A stretch of 64,000 nt of DNA. Origin: Sindora glabra. Its lineage: Eukaryota; Streptophyta; Magnoliopsida; Fabales; Fabaceae. The stretch lies in assembly GCA_020226215.1 (NCBI GenBank), contig CM035226.1, forward strand, positions 94,946,895-95,010,894, read 5' to 3'. A program made the position numbers and the translations under genes. The notes beneath the pieces were generated by a model. That model did not search any database, had not been told where the DNA came from, and saw nothing but the letters and a program-made list of their open reading frames with translations. This document shows positions 34,835-47,105 of the stretch, piece after piece (the first letter of the stretch is position 1; every line of letters begins with the position of its first letter).

Positions 34835-36959
34835 AATGGATCGACATCTCTTCACAACTAACCTATTTGTAATTTTCTTCCTTCGTAAGTATTCGGTAAA
34901 GTATATTATCAAAATTATTAATACAAAATTAAGAAAATAAATAATTATAAATTTAAAAATTATTATTATTATTTATAAAATTATCGATCATTAAATTTTT
35001 TTATTAATATATTTGATAATACACTTTATTTTTTAAAATACAAAATATATTTTAAAGGAATCCAATCCTAAATAATACAATCACGTCTTAAATCTTCTTT
35101 AATTACAATCTATTTAAAAATAAAATAAAGAAGATAATCACCAAGTTAATAAATATATTATAATTATTTTTATAAAAATAAAAATAATTAAATTATTAAA
35201 TGTACATATATACATTATAATTATTTTGATGGAATTGTCGCCACGTCAATTCTTATTGACTGTTTTGTCTCAACATTTGGACAATTTGCTCCATTATTGT
35301 CGCAAATTGGCTAATGCTTGCTGATCAACAGAATATCATTTCGACAATGTCCAAATCATCGGTCTACCGACATACTTAAATTGCGTCAACTACAAGTAAA
35401 ATTATTCATCATCAATCTGCGCCGCATCACTAAATAAATGTTGTCACTATTGGCATGAAAAAGGCGGCTTCCAGTTGCTACGATGGAAAACAATTTTTAT
35501 AAAAATAATTTTATTTACTATTATTTTTAATTATGAAATATTAAAATAATAAAATATTTCATTTATTTAAATGTTATATGTAACGGTGTGGCAAAAAATA
35601 ATAATATTCACTTAAGAGAACATTTTTCTCTCATTAACATAGTTCCACCAATTTATTGACAATAAGTCGATAAAGCATGTAAATCAATATTATAAAAATT
35701 AGAGTAAATACTATCAAAAGTTTTAAATTCAAGTAGTATTTAATATCTTTTAAAAATTTTGTAACATACATTTAAAATTCAATTTCTTATCTTTATATAT
35801 ATATATTTAATGATTTAATTTCTTCTTTATTTATAAAAAAAAGGAAAAGACTACCAATCATCGAGACCGAAATGACAGTGGTTCGTGGTTCAAAGTTTTG
35901 TGATTTAATTAAATTCAATTGAAATTATAAAAAAATTATATATAATCCTAAAAAATTGTATATAATTTATTAATCCTTCCAAAGGTATGTGTATAGCTTT
36001 GTCTTTTCTCAATCCTTAGTCAAAATATTAGCAATGCCAAAGAGCACTACAACCAATGATACAAGTGGAGATCCAATCACAAAATCAGCTCTTGCTTTAG
36101 AGTTTTATTTTCTTAGAATTCTGTTCTATCCGTTTGAAAATTACAATAATTGATACGGCTTTTGTGGGATGGATTCACATAATAAACAAATGAAACTCTC
36201 ATCAAGAAGGGTAAGTAAAATTATTTAAACTTAATCATTATTTTATTTTAAAGATTATGAATTTAACATAAAAAATGTTAATTTATGATGAAGGAGTAAA
36301 GAACTTTTGAGATTATTAATATTTTGATGGTGTTATAGTGATGATGGATCTGTTATTTGGTAGGATTTACATTAAGGATAGTTATAAGTAAAAAAAGTAT
36401 GAAAAAATATATTTCTATTGTAAATCTAGGTGAAATCCAAAGGGCACAATTTGGTTGTTCATAGACACGTAAAGAGTGCTAATACCTCACACTAGAGATA
36501 AATGGCTGGTCTAACTTTTCTTTATTAGCGTGAGACTTTATTTTTGAGGAGAAAAGAACTTACCATATTTAGAAATACATAGTAATATAGAATAGAATAG
36601 AATAAAATAAAATAAAAAAATTATTTACCTATTGTTTGGATGAGAGGAAATCAGGGAAGAAAGAAATTAAAGAAGGGAAAGTGGAAAAGAAAAGAAAATT
36701 TCTTTTATTTGGATAGAGAATGAGAAATGGAGAGAAAGAAATTAGGACAAATAATTTAAGTGGAATCCACGTAGTTTTTGTTCTTTCCAACCATTGAGGG
36801 AAGATGGAGGGAAAAAAGTGCATAGTGTTTTACAAAAGTAAAATGCCAATTTTATTCCCTTTCTTTTTACCGGCCTTTTTGAATGTGTTCCTTTGCGTGC
36901 TCAGATTTTTTTTTATTTAAAGAAATTATGGTTTAAGACAAATAAACAAATATAATAGC

Positions 36960-37563
36960 AAAAAAAAATATTTACATGATTATAAAAAATGATATGGGAA
37001 TTTAATAAGAGATGTAACTTGGAGCACTAGTTTATATAATATATATTTAGGTGGCGTTTGGTTCGTAAAATATTTTTAATATTTTCAAAAATATTTTAAG
37101 AAAATATCACATATCTATATTTGATTCAAAATTTAAAAAAAAAATATCTTTGAATGTCACATTTTCAAAAATCTTTTTAACCTAATATTTGCATAAAATA
37201 TTCCCATTGGGGGAGGTAAATATATCAAATTTTCATGTAATGAGAATGTAATATTAAAATATTTTTATAAAAATTTATAGTGAATCAAATATAGAAATAT
37301 TGTATTTCCGTTAATTAAATTCCTAGGAATTACATTCCCAGGAATACACACTTTAATGTAAGATTTCATGAATCAAATGTCACCTATAATTACCAAAGAA
37401 AAAAAAAAGATTCTATCTAATTTGTCTTTGCCTTCCCTATAATCTTTTCATTGTTTCATTTTAAAAAATTATTTTCTTAAAAATTAGCAAAAAATGACAT
37501 GGGTGTTTAATAAGAGAGGAGCAACTTAGAGCATTAATTTATGTGATATATATTTAACAAGGA
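36960..37563 (+). repeat. Dispersed repeat with GACATGGGTRTTTAATA core, split by a MITE
   Basis: The motif series AAATGACATGGG, TTTAATAAGAGAG, AGAGCACTAATTT and ATATATATTTAA occurs at 36980-37048 and 37480-37560, and again at 42480-42550. The Harbinger-like MITE at 37050 sits between the first two copies. Function unknown. Confidence 0.6.
37050..37384. mobile_element. Harbinger/Tourist-like MITE (335 bp)
   Basis: The left end is GGTGGCGTTTGGTTCGTAAA. The right end, reverse-complemented, is GGTGACATTTGATTCATGAA. The left flank is TTA and the right flank TAT, so the 3-bp target duplication is imperfect. Internal CCTAGGAAT motifs are also present in the element at 60436, a member of the same family. 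Confidence 0.65.
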
Positions 37564-39900
37564 TCTCTATACTATTATATAAATGGGACTGAGGTTTTGG
37601 TATCCACTTTTTAGTTTCCATAAAAACCTATGATAACTTATTTTACAAAAATAAAAAAAGTGGGTAACTATGTAATTATACAATTAATTTATTTAGGAAT
37701 TAAATGGTAGTTTCTTTAACGATTATAAAAAAAATTAATTGCAATTAAAATTCTACCTTTCATCTTTATCTTTATTTATTGATTACTCTCTTCCTCCCTC
37801 TATCAACCTTATTAATTTTTATTTATGTTATCCTCTTATTTCTTTTATTCTCTTGGCAACGATATGTTTCTTGAAGTCATTCTAAAGTTTTTTTTGGTCT
37901 TTATCTTTTTATTTTTCAAATAAAGGGAGCTCTTCTATAAGTATATTAATCTATCTTAAAATATTAAGATCTTAAGAGGTCATATTTTTAAATTTTGATT
38001 CTTTTTCGATTTCCTTCCCTCTTTTTATATGCAAATTTTTTTATTACTGATGTTGAAAAGCCAAGAATTTTATTGTTCACGTTATTTTTTGTTTGAAAAT
38101 CTAAAAAATTTTATTTGAACAATTGAATTTCTATCTTTCATTTATTATGAATTAAATTAGTTTTATTTCTTAATTTTCTCTATTATTTTTATCCTAATAT
38201 TTCATCCAAAACATTCTTAAATATATTTTTATTTAGTTTATAGTGTTTTCCAATTGAATAAATTTCTATAAGTTTTAGAAAATTTACAAAATTATTTAAA
38301 TTAAAGAATTATATTCTTTTGTATAAAATATAAATATTCAATTCTTTAGTCAAATTTATTCTTTCTTAGTAAATATCACACTGATAAATGAAAAATTAAA
38401 TATAATTATTTCTAATAATTATTTCTTAAACATTAAATTTGATAATTATTAACTTCTTAAAAAGTAATTAATTTGAAAATTTTTCTGTAAATTAGTTTAT
38501 AGTATTTTCCAATTGATTAAATTTCTGTAAATTTCAAAAAATTGAAAAAATTATTTAGATTAGATATTATGTTCTTTTGTATGAAATATAAATATTCAAT
38601 TCTTTAATCAAATTCATGTCCCTAAAATAATTTTTTTTACTTTATAAGATATTTATAACAAAAAAATTAAACATATTATATAATAATTAAATTTGATTGT
38701 TATTATTATTCTTTTTAATATTAAATTTAAGAATTAAATTTGGTAATAATAACCTATCATCGCCTATTATCTCTCATTGAATATCACAATGATAAATGAA
38801 AAGTCAAATATAATTATTTCTAATAATTATTTCTTAAATATTAAATTTGATAATTTTTAACTTCTTAAACAGTAATTAATAATTTAAAAAATTAATGGAC
38901 ATCATCGAAGGCATTTAATGGACATCATCTCGCAAATATAGATAGAGTGATTCACATTTGAGTTGTAATGATATCAGTTTTTGAAAAATTCTAATGTTAA
39001 CATATTTTTCTTCATTTTTCTTTGTCTCCCTTTTTTTCATTTATCTTTTTATAAGCATATTGCTTTATCTTCTCAAACTAATTTTCTTTTCTTTTTTTGT
39101 TTTTGTTTTTAATGAATTATATCTACAAAGTCTAATCGGAGAATCAATGCAAAAAAAACTTCAAAGATCTATCCTTAACGGACAGCATAGAGATAATATT
39201 TTTAGATTGATAAATAACATTTTAATTTTTATATTTGTTTTTTAATTTTTTTTATTCATTAAATTAGTTCCTTTCTAAATGAAAAATAATTTATAGAAGT
39301 TATTTCTATAAGTTAATATAAATTTAAATATTTTAAAAAATTATTTATTTTGCATAAATTTTTGTAAAGACAACTTCAATTTTAACACTACAAAACTGAA
39401 CAAAATAAATGCATCTGTAACTACACAATACATACGGACCATAACATATATATGTAGTGAGACAATGTACACAGGTTTTTATTTTAAGGGTTCATATACA
39501 AGTATTACACTAACTGCTTCCAACATAGTGGAAGGTATATGTTCTTCAAGTTCATTATTTTGAATAATTTTAAAAAGAAATATCAAATTAATAATATTTA
39601 CAGTTTAATATCTAAAATATTTTCAATTTTATCATAATATCAATTTTGAACTAAATGATCTTTATCTAAAGTATATAGATATTAAAATATTTGTTCAACT
39701 ACATTTGGTATTAAAAACACATTTTAAAATTATAATATTGGGAAATAATTATTTATACTTCTAAGGATAAATAAAATTAAGATTTTAAAAGGAAAGTGAA
39801 AATATAATTTAAAATTTTTAATTATATAAATTTATTTTGAAATGGTGGTGATAAATACAAGAAAATGATAAAACATAAATAATTTGATAAATAAAGAAAT
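37564..39900 (+). mobile_element. Helitron-like element, copy 1 (plus orientation)
   Basis: It starts A|TCTCTATACTATTATATAA, the TC...TATACTAYTATATAAA start typical of many plant Helitrons. The next ~2.3 kb (TATCCACTTTTTAGTTT; CATCTTTATCTTTATT; CTTAAGAGGTCATATTTT; TAAATTTCTATAA) recurs in pieces throughout 43-53 kb. A CTRR end with a hairpin could not be identified, so the 3' end is approximate. No Rep/helicase is encoded. An 83-codon open frame at 38994 looks incidental. Confidence 0.5.
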
Positions 39901-39929
39901 GAGTTAGGTTAACTATAAATCTATCACGA

Positions 39930-41926
39930 CTTGAATCCAGTCTAATTAGCATGGACCATTACTTTCGGTATCCACTAACTAAATAAGCACCACTAGACTC
40001 TCACTAGCTTGATTCTCATTCAAATCACACCTTTCCTTTCTTAAACCATTATTAAGTTTGCACGTTTAATGGCATTACATACTCATTCTAATAGGCCTGA
40101 AATATTGGTTATATATAGTTATTATTGTTGCTACCACTGCTTATTAATCCATGAACTAGGATTCCCAAGTAGGCAATAACCCCCTCTTGTACACAACCAA
40201 TAAACACATGCACAATAAATCATAGTACTTAGTGAGGGAAACCATATATAAAGAAATGAAATACGTGCCACGTATGTTGTAATAACTCTTCGAGCTTGTA
40301 ATTCTATGAAATGATACAATTTTAACTAAAGAGAATCATTTGAGGAATACTTTACCAATTAAAATTACACATTTCTAAAGAATCAATATAGTAAGACGTC
40401 TAATTGACCAAATGCTTGTTGAAAATATTAGAAACAACATAATCATAAAGTTATAACTATAACATATTATTTATATCAAAGGAACAATTTTGTCACTAAC
40501 ATTCTAATTGCGTGATTGAACACAAATCATAATAATCATATCATGCATCTACCTTATTACTCCTAGTCTTCTTTATACCCTTTGTCTTTTTCCATTATTG
40601 TTCCTCTTGCACCAAACTTATACCCTTTCCACCTCTTTATGAGGATACTATCAATCAGTAATTGCATTCCCTTTTGACCCTTTGTGCTAATATCAAATTA
40701 ATAATACTTTGTTAGTTCATATGTATAACAACATAGTACAAGCAAAAATCTATATACATATATCTATCCATGTTCTTTTAACATGCCTTATGTGTACATA
40801 TCTCACATCACAAGATATGCTATTACTCATCATATTATCATTACAAGAAGTCATGTCAAGAGTTACATCCTTATGTTGTAAGACTCTTCTCTAATCCATA
40901 TGGAGTCACATGTTTAGCCTTTTCCATTTATTAAGGATCAACTTTAATGAGTTATCTTATGGTCTTACGATATCCTTTGTTCCATCTATTATCAGATTTT
41001 TAACTTCGTGATCTTCCTCTACCCTTCTTATTGAGTTTTTTTAGGCTAACCTAACTATTTAACTCATTATAGGGCCATTCGAGCTTAAAAGAGCACAAAT
41101 CGATGGTCATTATTGGATGAATGACTAGCTATTTGTCTTTGGATAGGCATTTTGAGGAACTTTAGTGAAACAACCAACCATTGTGGTCTAAACAGTTAGT
41201 CATTTCTTCAATTTTTTACAATTTTTAGTCACAAAACTACTATTCTTAGAGGGTTTAATCCTTATCAACCACTTCCTCAGCTCACACTAACTCATCTAAA
41301 CATGATTTTATACTATATGACTCAACAATAACCATTTGCTACCATTCCTTTGCAACCATTCACCTTATTCAACTAAAATCTAGGAAATTCCTAACTTAGT
41401 GGCATTATTCACTCAATTTCACTATATGTAGGAAAACCTAAGATATTGAGTTGATATTCCACTCACTGAGTTAAAGAAGGCAATGAGACACTTTGCTCAC
41501 TCCTTTGATGATTAATTTTTTCAAAATTTCAAGATAAAAGAAGAGTTTAGCTTCTATTTTTATTATGAGCTTAAAATGTTTAAATAAAGTTTTGGGGTGA
41601 GAGTATTCTAGATGTTTACATGATTCGAATAACCTTACCTTGCCTATACAATTACCCATATGTAATCCTCACTCTTGTCTTTTAGATCCCATAGCTTGAC
41701 ATTAGGTTTGGGTGCAATGGAGAAGGAAGAAGGTTTCGAATGGTCATTGAGGAAAAGAGGAAGAATAAGGAAATGAAAAAGGTTTGGGAACTAAAAGGAC
41801 TTAAGGGTTTTTTTGTCCTAAGCTGTCAAAATTCCTTACTTTTATTCTTTTGCTTCTCTAGTCTTCTCACCCTATAGCTATACATGCCCTATTCTAACTG
41901 GTGAAAATTAGGTTAGGGTATAACAA
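39930..41926 (-). mobile_element. Possible solo LTR of a Ty3/gypsy element
   Basis: Read on the - strand it begins at 41926 with TGTTATACCCTAACCTAATT, similar to the TGTAATACCC start of Tekay-type LTRs. A region with AAACCCTTAAGTCC and pyrimidine-rich leader-like sequence follows. The far end is not fixed; no internal coding region or target duplication was found. Confidence 0.35.
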
Positions 41927-42299
41927 TATCTAAGGGTTATGGGTTATCACTTTTGATGCAATCTAAATTCATCATAAACCATCCATTTGTCACCCTTAAT
42001 TTGAGAACTAAAATTATAATTAAACCTAAAGAAATATGAAACATGAATTGTCCTATATTGGACATAATACTATTCAAACATAATACTTCATTAATATATA
42101 GTCTCAATGTCAAATTAATCCTACAAATATAATTAGATAAGGAATTGTTAGGTCATATAAAAAATGAATTCATTAATTCAAATGTTTTATTTTTTTAAGA
42201 AATTGAAAACACTAAACATTATTAGTAAATATTAATTATAAATATTGTTTGTATAAAAATAAATACTAATTCATAATGTTTAAAATTTTTAATTTCCTT

Positions 42300-43200
42300 A
42301 TAAAGAAAGACTTTTGAGCAAGCGCAGAAGCACATATAAAGATGCTAGTCATTAAAGAAAAATTCTACCTAATCTATCCCTCTCTTTCCATTGTTATATA
42401 TATTTTTTTGCCTAATTTATCTCTCTTTTTATAGTCTTTCTATTATTTTATTTCAAACAATTATTTTCCTAAAAATTTGGGAAAATGACATGGGTATTTA
42501 ATATGAAGTGTGATTTAGAGCACTAATTTGTATGGTATATATTTAAAGAGGATATCATTAAAAAATAAATCTATATAATTTATATCTCTTTTTCCATATA
42601 TATATATATTTGTAATTAATTTATTTCTCTTTCTTGTAGTTTCTGGTTTATTTTATTCCAAAAAATTATTTTTCTAAAAAAATTGCATATTTTCCTAAAA
42701 AAATTGCAAGAATAAAATAATAAGTTATAACATCTATTAATCTTATTTTTAATATTGTAGAAATTCTTGAAAAACTACTGAAGCGTTAGCCTTTTAATTA
42801 AATTGTATAAAGTTGTGACTTAGTTTAATCTTTTTTTTTTTAATTTGCTATTGGGTGATCCCTTCCATAACTCCCTCATTGCAAAAGGGAAACATTGTTA
42901 AAGAAAGGAAAAAATAAATAAATAAGAAATTGTCAACGTTTAAAATTAAGAATTAAAGTATTGAACCAAATAACATCAAAATTGAATGCAAGATAAGGTT
43001 CATTAAATAAATATTTATAATCTTTACATGATAAACTTTTCATAACCCATTAAGTATTAAGCTAAGGTTTTAACAACATTTGCTTATGATTGTTGTTAAC
43101 ATAATTTAGTCCATTTTTATTTGCTTCTTATTCCACCGACACTTCTTTCTAAGTTAAATTAACCAAAAAAAGAAGATAATGTTGAGAAAGGCGTAATAAC
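42300..43200. repeat. Dispersed AT-rich repeats
   Basis: 42356-42550 and a diverged partial copy at 42551-42690 share CTAATCTATCCCTCTCTTTC-like, TTATTTCAAACAATTATTTT and GACATGGGTATTTAAT with the repeat at 36960-37563. The rest is low-complexity AT-rich DNA. Confidence 0.5.
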
Positions 43201-43229
43201 ATTACAATCATACATCTTTAGAAGAAATT

Positions 43230-43877
43230 CCGAACAAACGATAATCAGTCTTATTCATGAATGTTTTGGATGAAATATTAAAATAACGAATAATAGATAA
43301 AATAAAAGAAATCAAACATATTTATTTAATATTAAATGAAAATATAAAAATTTAATTGTTCAAATAAAACTATGAAATTTCAAACAAAAACTAATGCAAA
43401 CAATGAAGTTCTTGGTTTTTTAATATTTGTAATAAGTATAATTTTCATGTTAAAAGAAGGAAGAAGTTTGAAAAAGAAAATTAAAATCTAAAATATACCG
43501 TCTCTTAAGATCCAAATTTTTGAAAATGGATCGATATATTATAGAAGAACTCCCTTTTTTGGAGAGAAATTTTTTGGAACGATTCCATGAAACACATTGG
43601 TGCGCAGTGAGAAATAAAGGGTTAACATAAATAAAAAAATAATAAAATTGATAGAAGGAGAGGGAATAACCAATAATTAAGAATAAAGATGAAAGATAGA
43701 ATTCTTATCGGAATTAAATTTTTTGTAATTGCTAAAGAAACTAATATTTAAATAAATTAATTAATTGTAGAATTACATAGTTGCATACTCTTATTTTTTT
43801 TATGAAGTAACTTATCATGGGTTTTTCTAGAAAGTGAAAGATGGACATCAAACCTTTCAATCCTTGTTATGTCATCG
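43230..43877 (-). mobile_element. Helitron-like family, copy 2 (minus orientation, 5' part)
   Basis: Reverse-complemented, it matches the 5' ~650 bp of copy 1: CCTTTCAATCC...GATGTCCATC, GTTATCATGGG region, CATCTTTATTC, and CTTAAGAGACGGTATATT. The terminal TCTATACTAC is mutated or lost near 43877. Confidence 0.5.
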
Positions 43878-44006
43878 TGCAGATTAGATAAGAACCACTC
43901 CTTTTCCTTTTTTATTTTTAGATTAATTATTTTCTTTCACTTGTTTCACATGCTCTTCTAGTGAATTGTATATAAATTTTGCACATTTTTTTTATAACAA
44001 AACATT

Positions 44007-45582
44007 GATTAAATATTCATTTGGGTCTTTCAAAGATGGACTTAACATCAATTTAGTTCTTATTTAATTTTGTCACTCAGTTTAGTGTCTTATAGATTTA
44101 ATTTGATTTAATATCATTTCTCATAAATTTAAAGTCATCCTTCTACCAAAAATTAAATACTCATTTTTATTTTTGAAGAATGAAATTAGTATCAATTTGG
44201 TTCCTATTTGATTGTATCATTCAATTTTATCCCTCATAAATTTAATTTGGTTTAATGTCATCTTTTCACTAAATTCAAATTCAAAATTTATCTCATTTTT
44301 TCTCTATTAAACTTAACATCATGTTCCTCATTTCTTGGTGAAAAGTGTGCCAATGGAATGAGATATGACAAAGAAAGCAATGCCAGTTTTGTGATGGTTT
44401 TTGGTTTTCAACATCTTTGTATAACTATTTCAATCAAAGAGACTAGATATTATGGTTAATTAGTGATGTTGCTATTTTTTATATAATCAGAGGACAAAGG
44501 TTACTATTGTGATTATTTCAAAAATTAGCTTACCTTATTCCCTACTAAAAGATGGCCTTGCTAGAGAAATTTTTCTCAAGTTACATAAGGTCTTAACCTC
44601 ACATAAGATTGATGCACAAATGATAGCGAATAACAGGTAAGATTTCATTTTCTTTTAATTCCACTATATAATTAAGAAAAAAAAACAAAAATAAGTTCTA
44701 CAATGGATTAAATACTGCCACATTAACAAAATAACTTGAAACACTATTAACAGAATTTGCTAGAGGTGTTTCAAGTTCTACCATAGATTATATTGTAGCA
44801 AATTCTGTTAACAGTGTTTCAAGTTGTTTTGTTGATGTAGTAATATGTAATCTACTACGGAAATGATTTTTGTTTTGTTCTTAATTACATAATGGAATTT
44901 TTTTAAAAAAAATTGAAATCCTAACTCCTATTTGTTACTATTTGTGTATCAATCTTACATGAGATTGGAAACCTTTGTAACTTGAGGAAAAAATTTTCCT
45001 TTGAAGCCATCTTTTGGCATGTAATAAGATAAACTAATTTTTGAAATAATCACAATAGTTACCCTTGTACTTTAGGCATATAAGAGATGAGTTATACAAG
45101 GATGTTGAGTTATCTAAAGATAAGTTATACAAGGATGAGTTATGCACTGATTAACCATAATGTCTTGTTTCTTTGACTAAAATAGTTATACAAGGATGTT
45201 GAGTAGCAAAAACTATAGAAAAAATAACTTTGCTTTCTTTGCCATAGTCTATTCTATCAGCATACTTTTCATTAACAAAGGAGGAATATGCTATTAGGTT
45301 TGATAGAGAAAAAATGAGATAAAATTCAAGTCATTAAATTAAATTGAATTTATAAGGAATTAAATTAAGTGGCACAATTAAATAAGGAATAAATTGATAC
45401 TAAATTCATCTTTGAAGGACCAAAATGAGTATTTTGTCTTTAGTGGATGAATGACTTTAAATCTATGGGGATGACATTAAACCAAATAAAATTTATGAGA
45501 GATTAAATTGTTTAGCACAATTAAATAGGAACCAAATTGATATTAAATTCATTTTTAAAGGATTAAAATGAGTATTTAGTCC
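44007..45582. mobile_element. Foldback element with ~770-bp inverted arms (1576 bp)
   Basis: The left arm (44007-about 44773) and right arm (about 44800-45582) are inverted copies, with a centre near 44764-44796 (AACAGAATTTGCTA / TAGCAAATTCTGTT). Ends: GATTAAATATTCATTTGGG on the left and, reverse-complemented, GGACTAAATACTCATTTT on the right. Both sides carry the exact 8-bp direct repeat AAAACATT (43999-44006, 45583-45590). There is no coding capacity. Arm length suggests a Mutator-type foldback element; the 8-bp duplication would also fit hAT. The right arm has an internal 3x repeat of GTTATACAAGGATG (45090-45205) not present in the left arm. Confidence 0.85.
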
Positions 45583-45590
45583 AAAACATT

Positions 45591-46678
45591 TATACTACTA
45601 TATAGAGGGGATTTGGTATCCACTTGTTAATTTTTCATAAAAAGCCCATGATAGCTTATTTTATAGGAAAAAAAAGAGTGGATAACTATATAATTTTATA
45701 ATTAATTTATTTAGGAATTAAGTATTAATTTCTTTAATCGTTACAAAAAATTTAGTTGCAATTAAAATTTCATCTTTCATCTTTATCTTTATTCATTAGT
45801 TACTCTTTCTCTCTCTATCAATTTTATCAGTTTTTATTTATGTTATCTCCTTATTTCTTTCATTTTCTCTGCATGAATATGTCTTATAAAGTGATTTTAA
45901 TTTTTTTTCAATAAAGAAAGTTCTACCTTTAGTATATCAATTTGTTTTCAAAAATTAGAATCCTAAGAGGTGGTATGTTTTAGATTTTGATTTCTTTTTC
46001 CAATGTCTCTTCTTCTATTTATATGAAAATTTTACTTATTACTAATATTACAAAGGCAAGAATTTTATTATTCGCATTATTTTTGTTTGAAAATTTACAT
46101 AGTTTTATTTGAACAATTGAATTTCTATTTTTCATTTATTATGAATTAAATTAAATTATTTTTATTCCTTTTATTTGTTCTGTTATTTGTCATCCTAATA
46201 TTTCATCGAAAACATTCATAAATATATTTTTATGTAGTTTAAAGTATTTTCCAATTGAATAAATGTTTGTAATTTTTTTTAATTTTGTAAATTTTAAAAA
46301 ATTTACAAAATTATTTAAATTGAAGATTTATATTCCTTTGTATAAAATATTAATATTCAAAATTTTAATCAAATCTATTTTTTTCATTAAATATCACAAT
46401 GATAAATGAAATGTCAAATATAATTATTTCTTAAACATTAAATTTGATAATTTTTAATTTCTTAAACATTAATTCTAATTTAAAAAATTAATAAAAATCA
46501 TCAAAGGCAGTTACTCATATTTTTATTTGATTTATAGTATTTTTCAATTGAATAAATTTCTAAAATTTTAAAAGTTTACACAATTATTTAAATTAGAGAT
46601 TTATATTCTTTTGTATGAAATATAAATATTCAATTCTTTAATAAAATCTATGTTCCTAAAATAAAAGTTCATTTTACT

Positions 46679-46727
<49 letters not shown>

Positions 46728-46920
46728 TATATATATCATTATAACAAAAAAATTAAACATTTGACGTAATAATTAAATTTGATTATTATTATCTTTATTA
46801 ATATTATATTTAAGAATTAAATTTGGTAGTAATTATGTATCTTCTCCTATTGTTGATCATTAAATATTATAATGATTAATGAAAAGTCAAACATAAATAT
46901 TTTATTAATTATTTCTTAAA
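45591..46920 (+). mobile_element. Helitron-like family, copy 3 (plus orientation, truncated)
   Basis: Starts TATACTACTATATAGAGGGG immediately after the foldback element's target repeat, then TTGGTATCCACTTGTTAATT, CATCTTTATCTTTATTCAT and the further family landmarks. It includes two similar internal stretches (46230-46330 and 46530-46640) and a TA microsatellite. Confidence 0.5.
46684..46725. repeat. (TA)n microsatellite
   Basis: About 21 TA units within the Helitron-like copy 3. Confidence 0.9.
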
Positions 46921-46924
46921 TATT

Positions 46925-47105
46925 TATACTATATCTTTATATACATATAAAATGAGGATTCAAAGGGTTGGTCCCTACTTTTTACTTTCCAGAAAAACTC
47001 ATGATAAGTTACTCTATAAGAAAATAAGAGTGCATAATTATATAATTCTATAATTCTGTAATTAATTTATTTAACATTTAAATATTAGTTAAAGCATTGA
47101 ATATT
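46925..47105 (+). mobile_element. Helitron-like family, copy 4 (5' end fragment)
   Basis: A ~180-bp 5' end piece: TATACTATATC, TTGGTCCCTACTTTTTACTT, CATGATAAGTTACTC, TAATTAATTTATTTAAC. It is joined directly to the inverted tail of copy 5, giving a head-to-tail-inverted junction. Confidence 0.45.

Larger units (their letters stand above)
33461..37046. other. AT-rich intergenic region
   Basis: No gene recognised. It includes two less AT-rich islands of unknown origin (33950-34180 and 35230-35500), TA microsatellites (listed), a (GAATA/AAATA)n tract at 36589-36617 and a purine-rich stretch at 36640-36810. A 39-codon open frame from 36033 is too short to call. Confidence 0.5.

Noticed and set aside
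34712..34912. Open frame with Ile-Tyr repeats
   Set aside because: Translation of a TA microsatellite plus flanks.
36033..36152. Short open frame MPKSTTTNDTSGDPITKSAL...
   Set aside because: Only 39 codons, with no homologue recognised and no clear splice partner.
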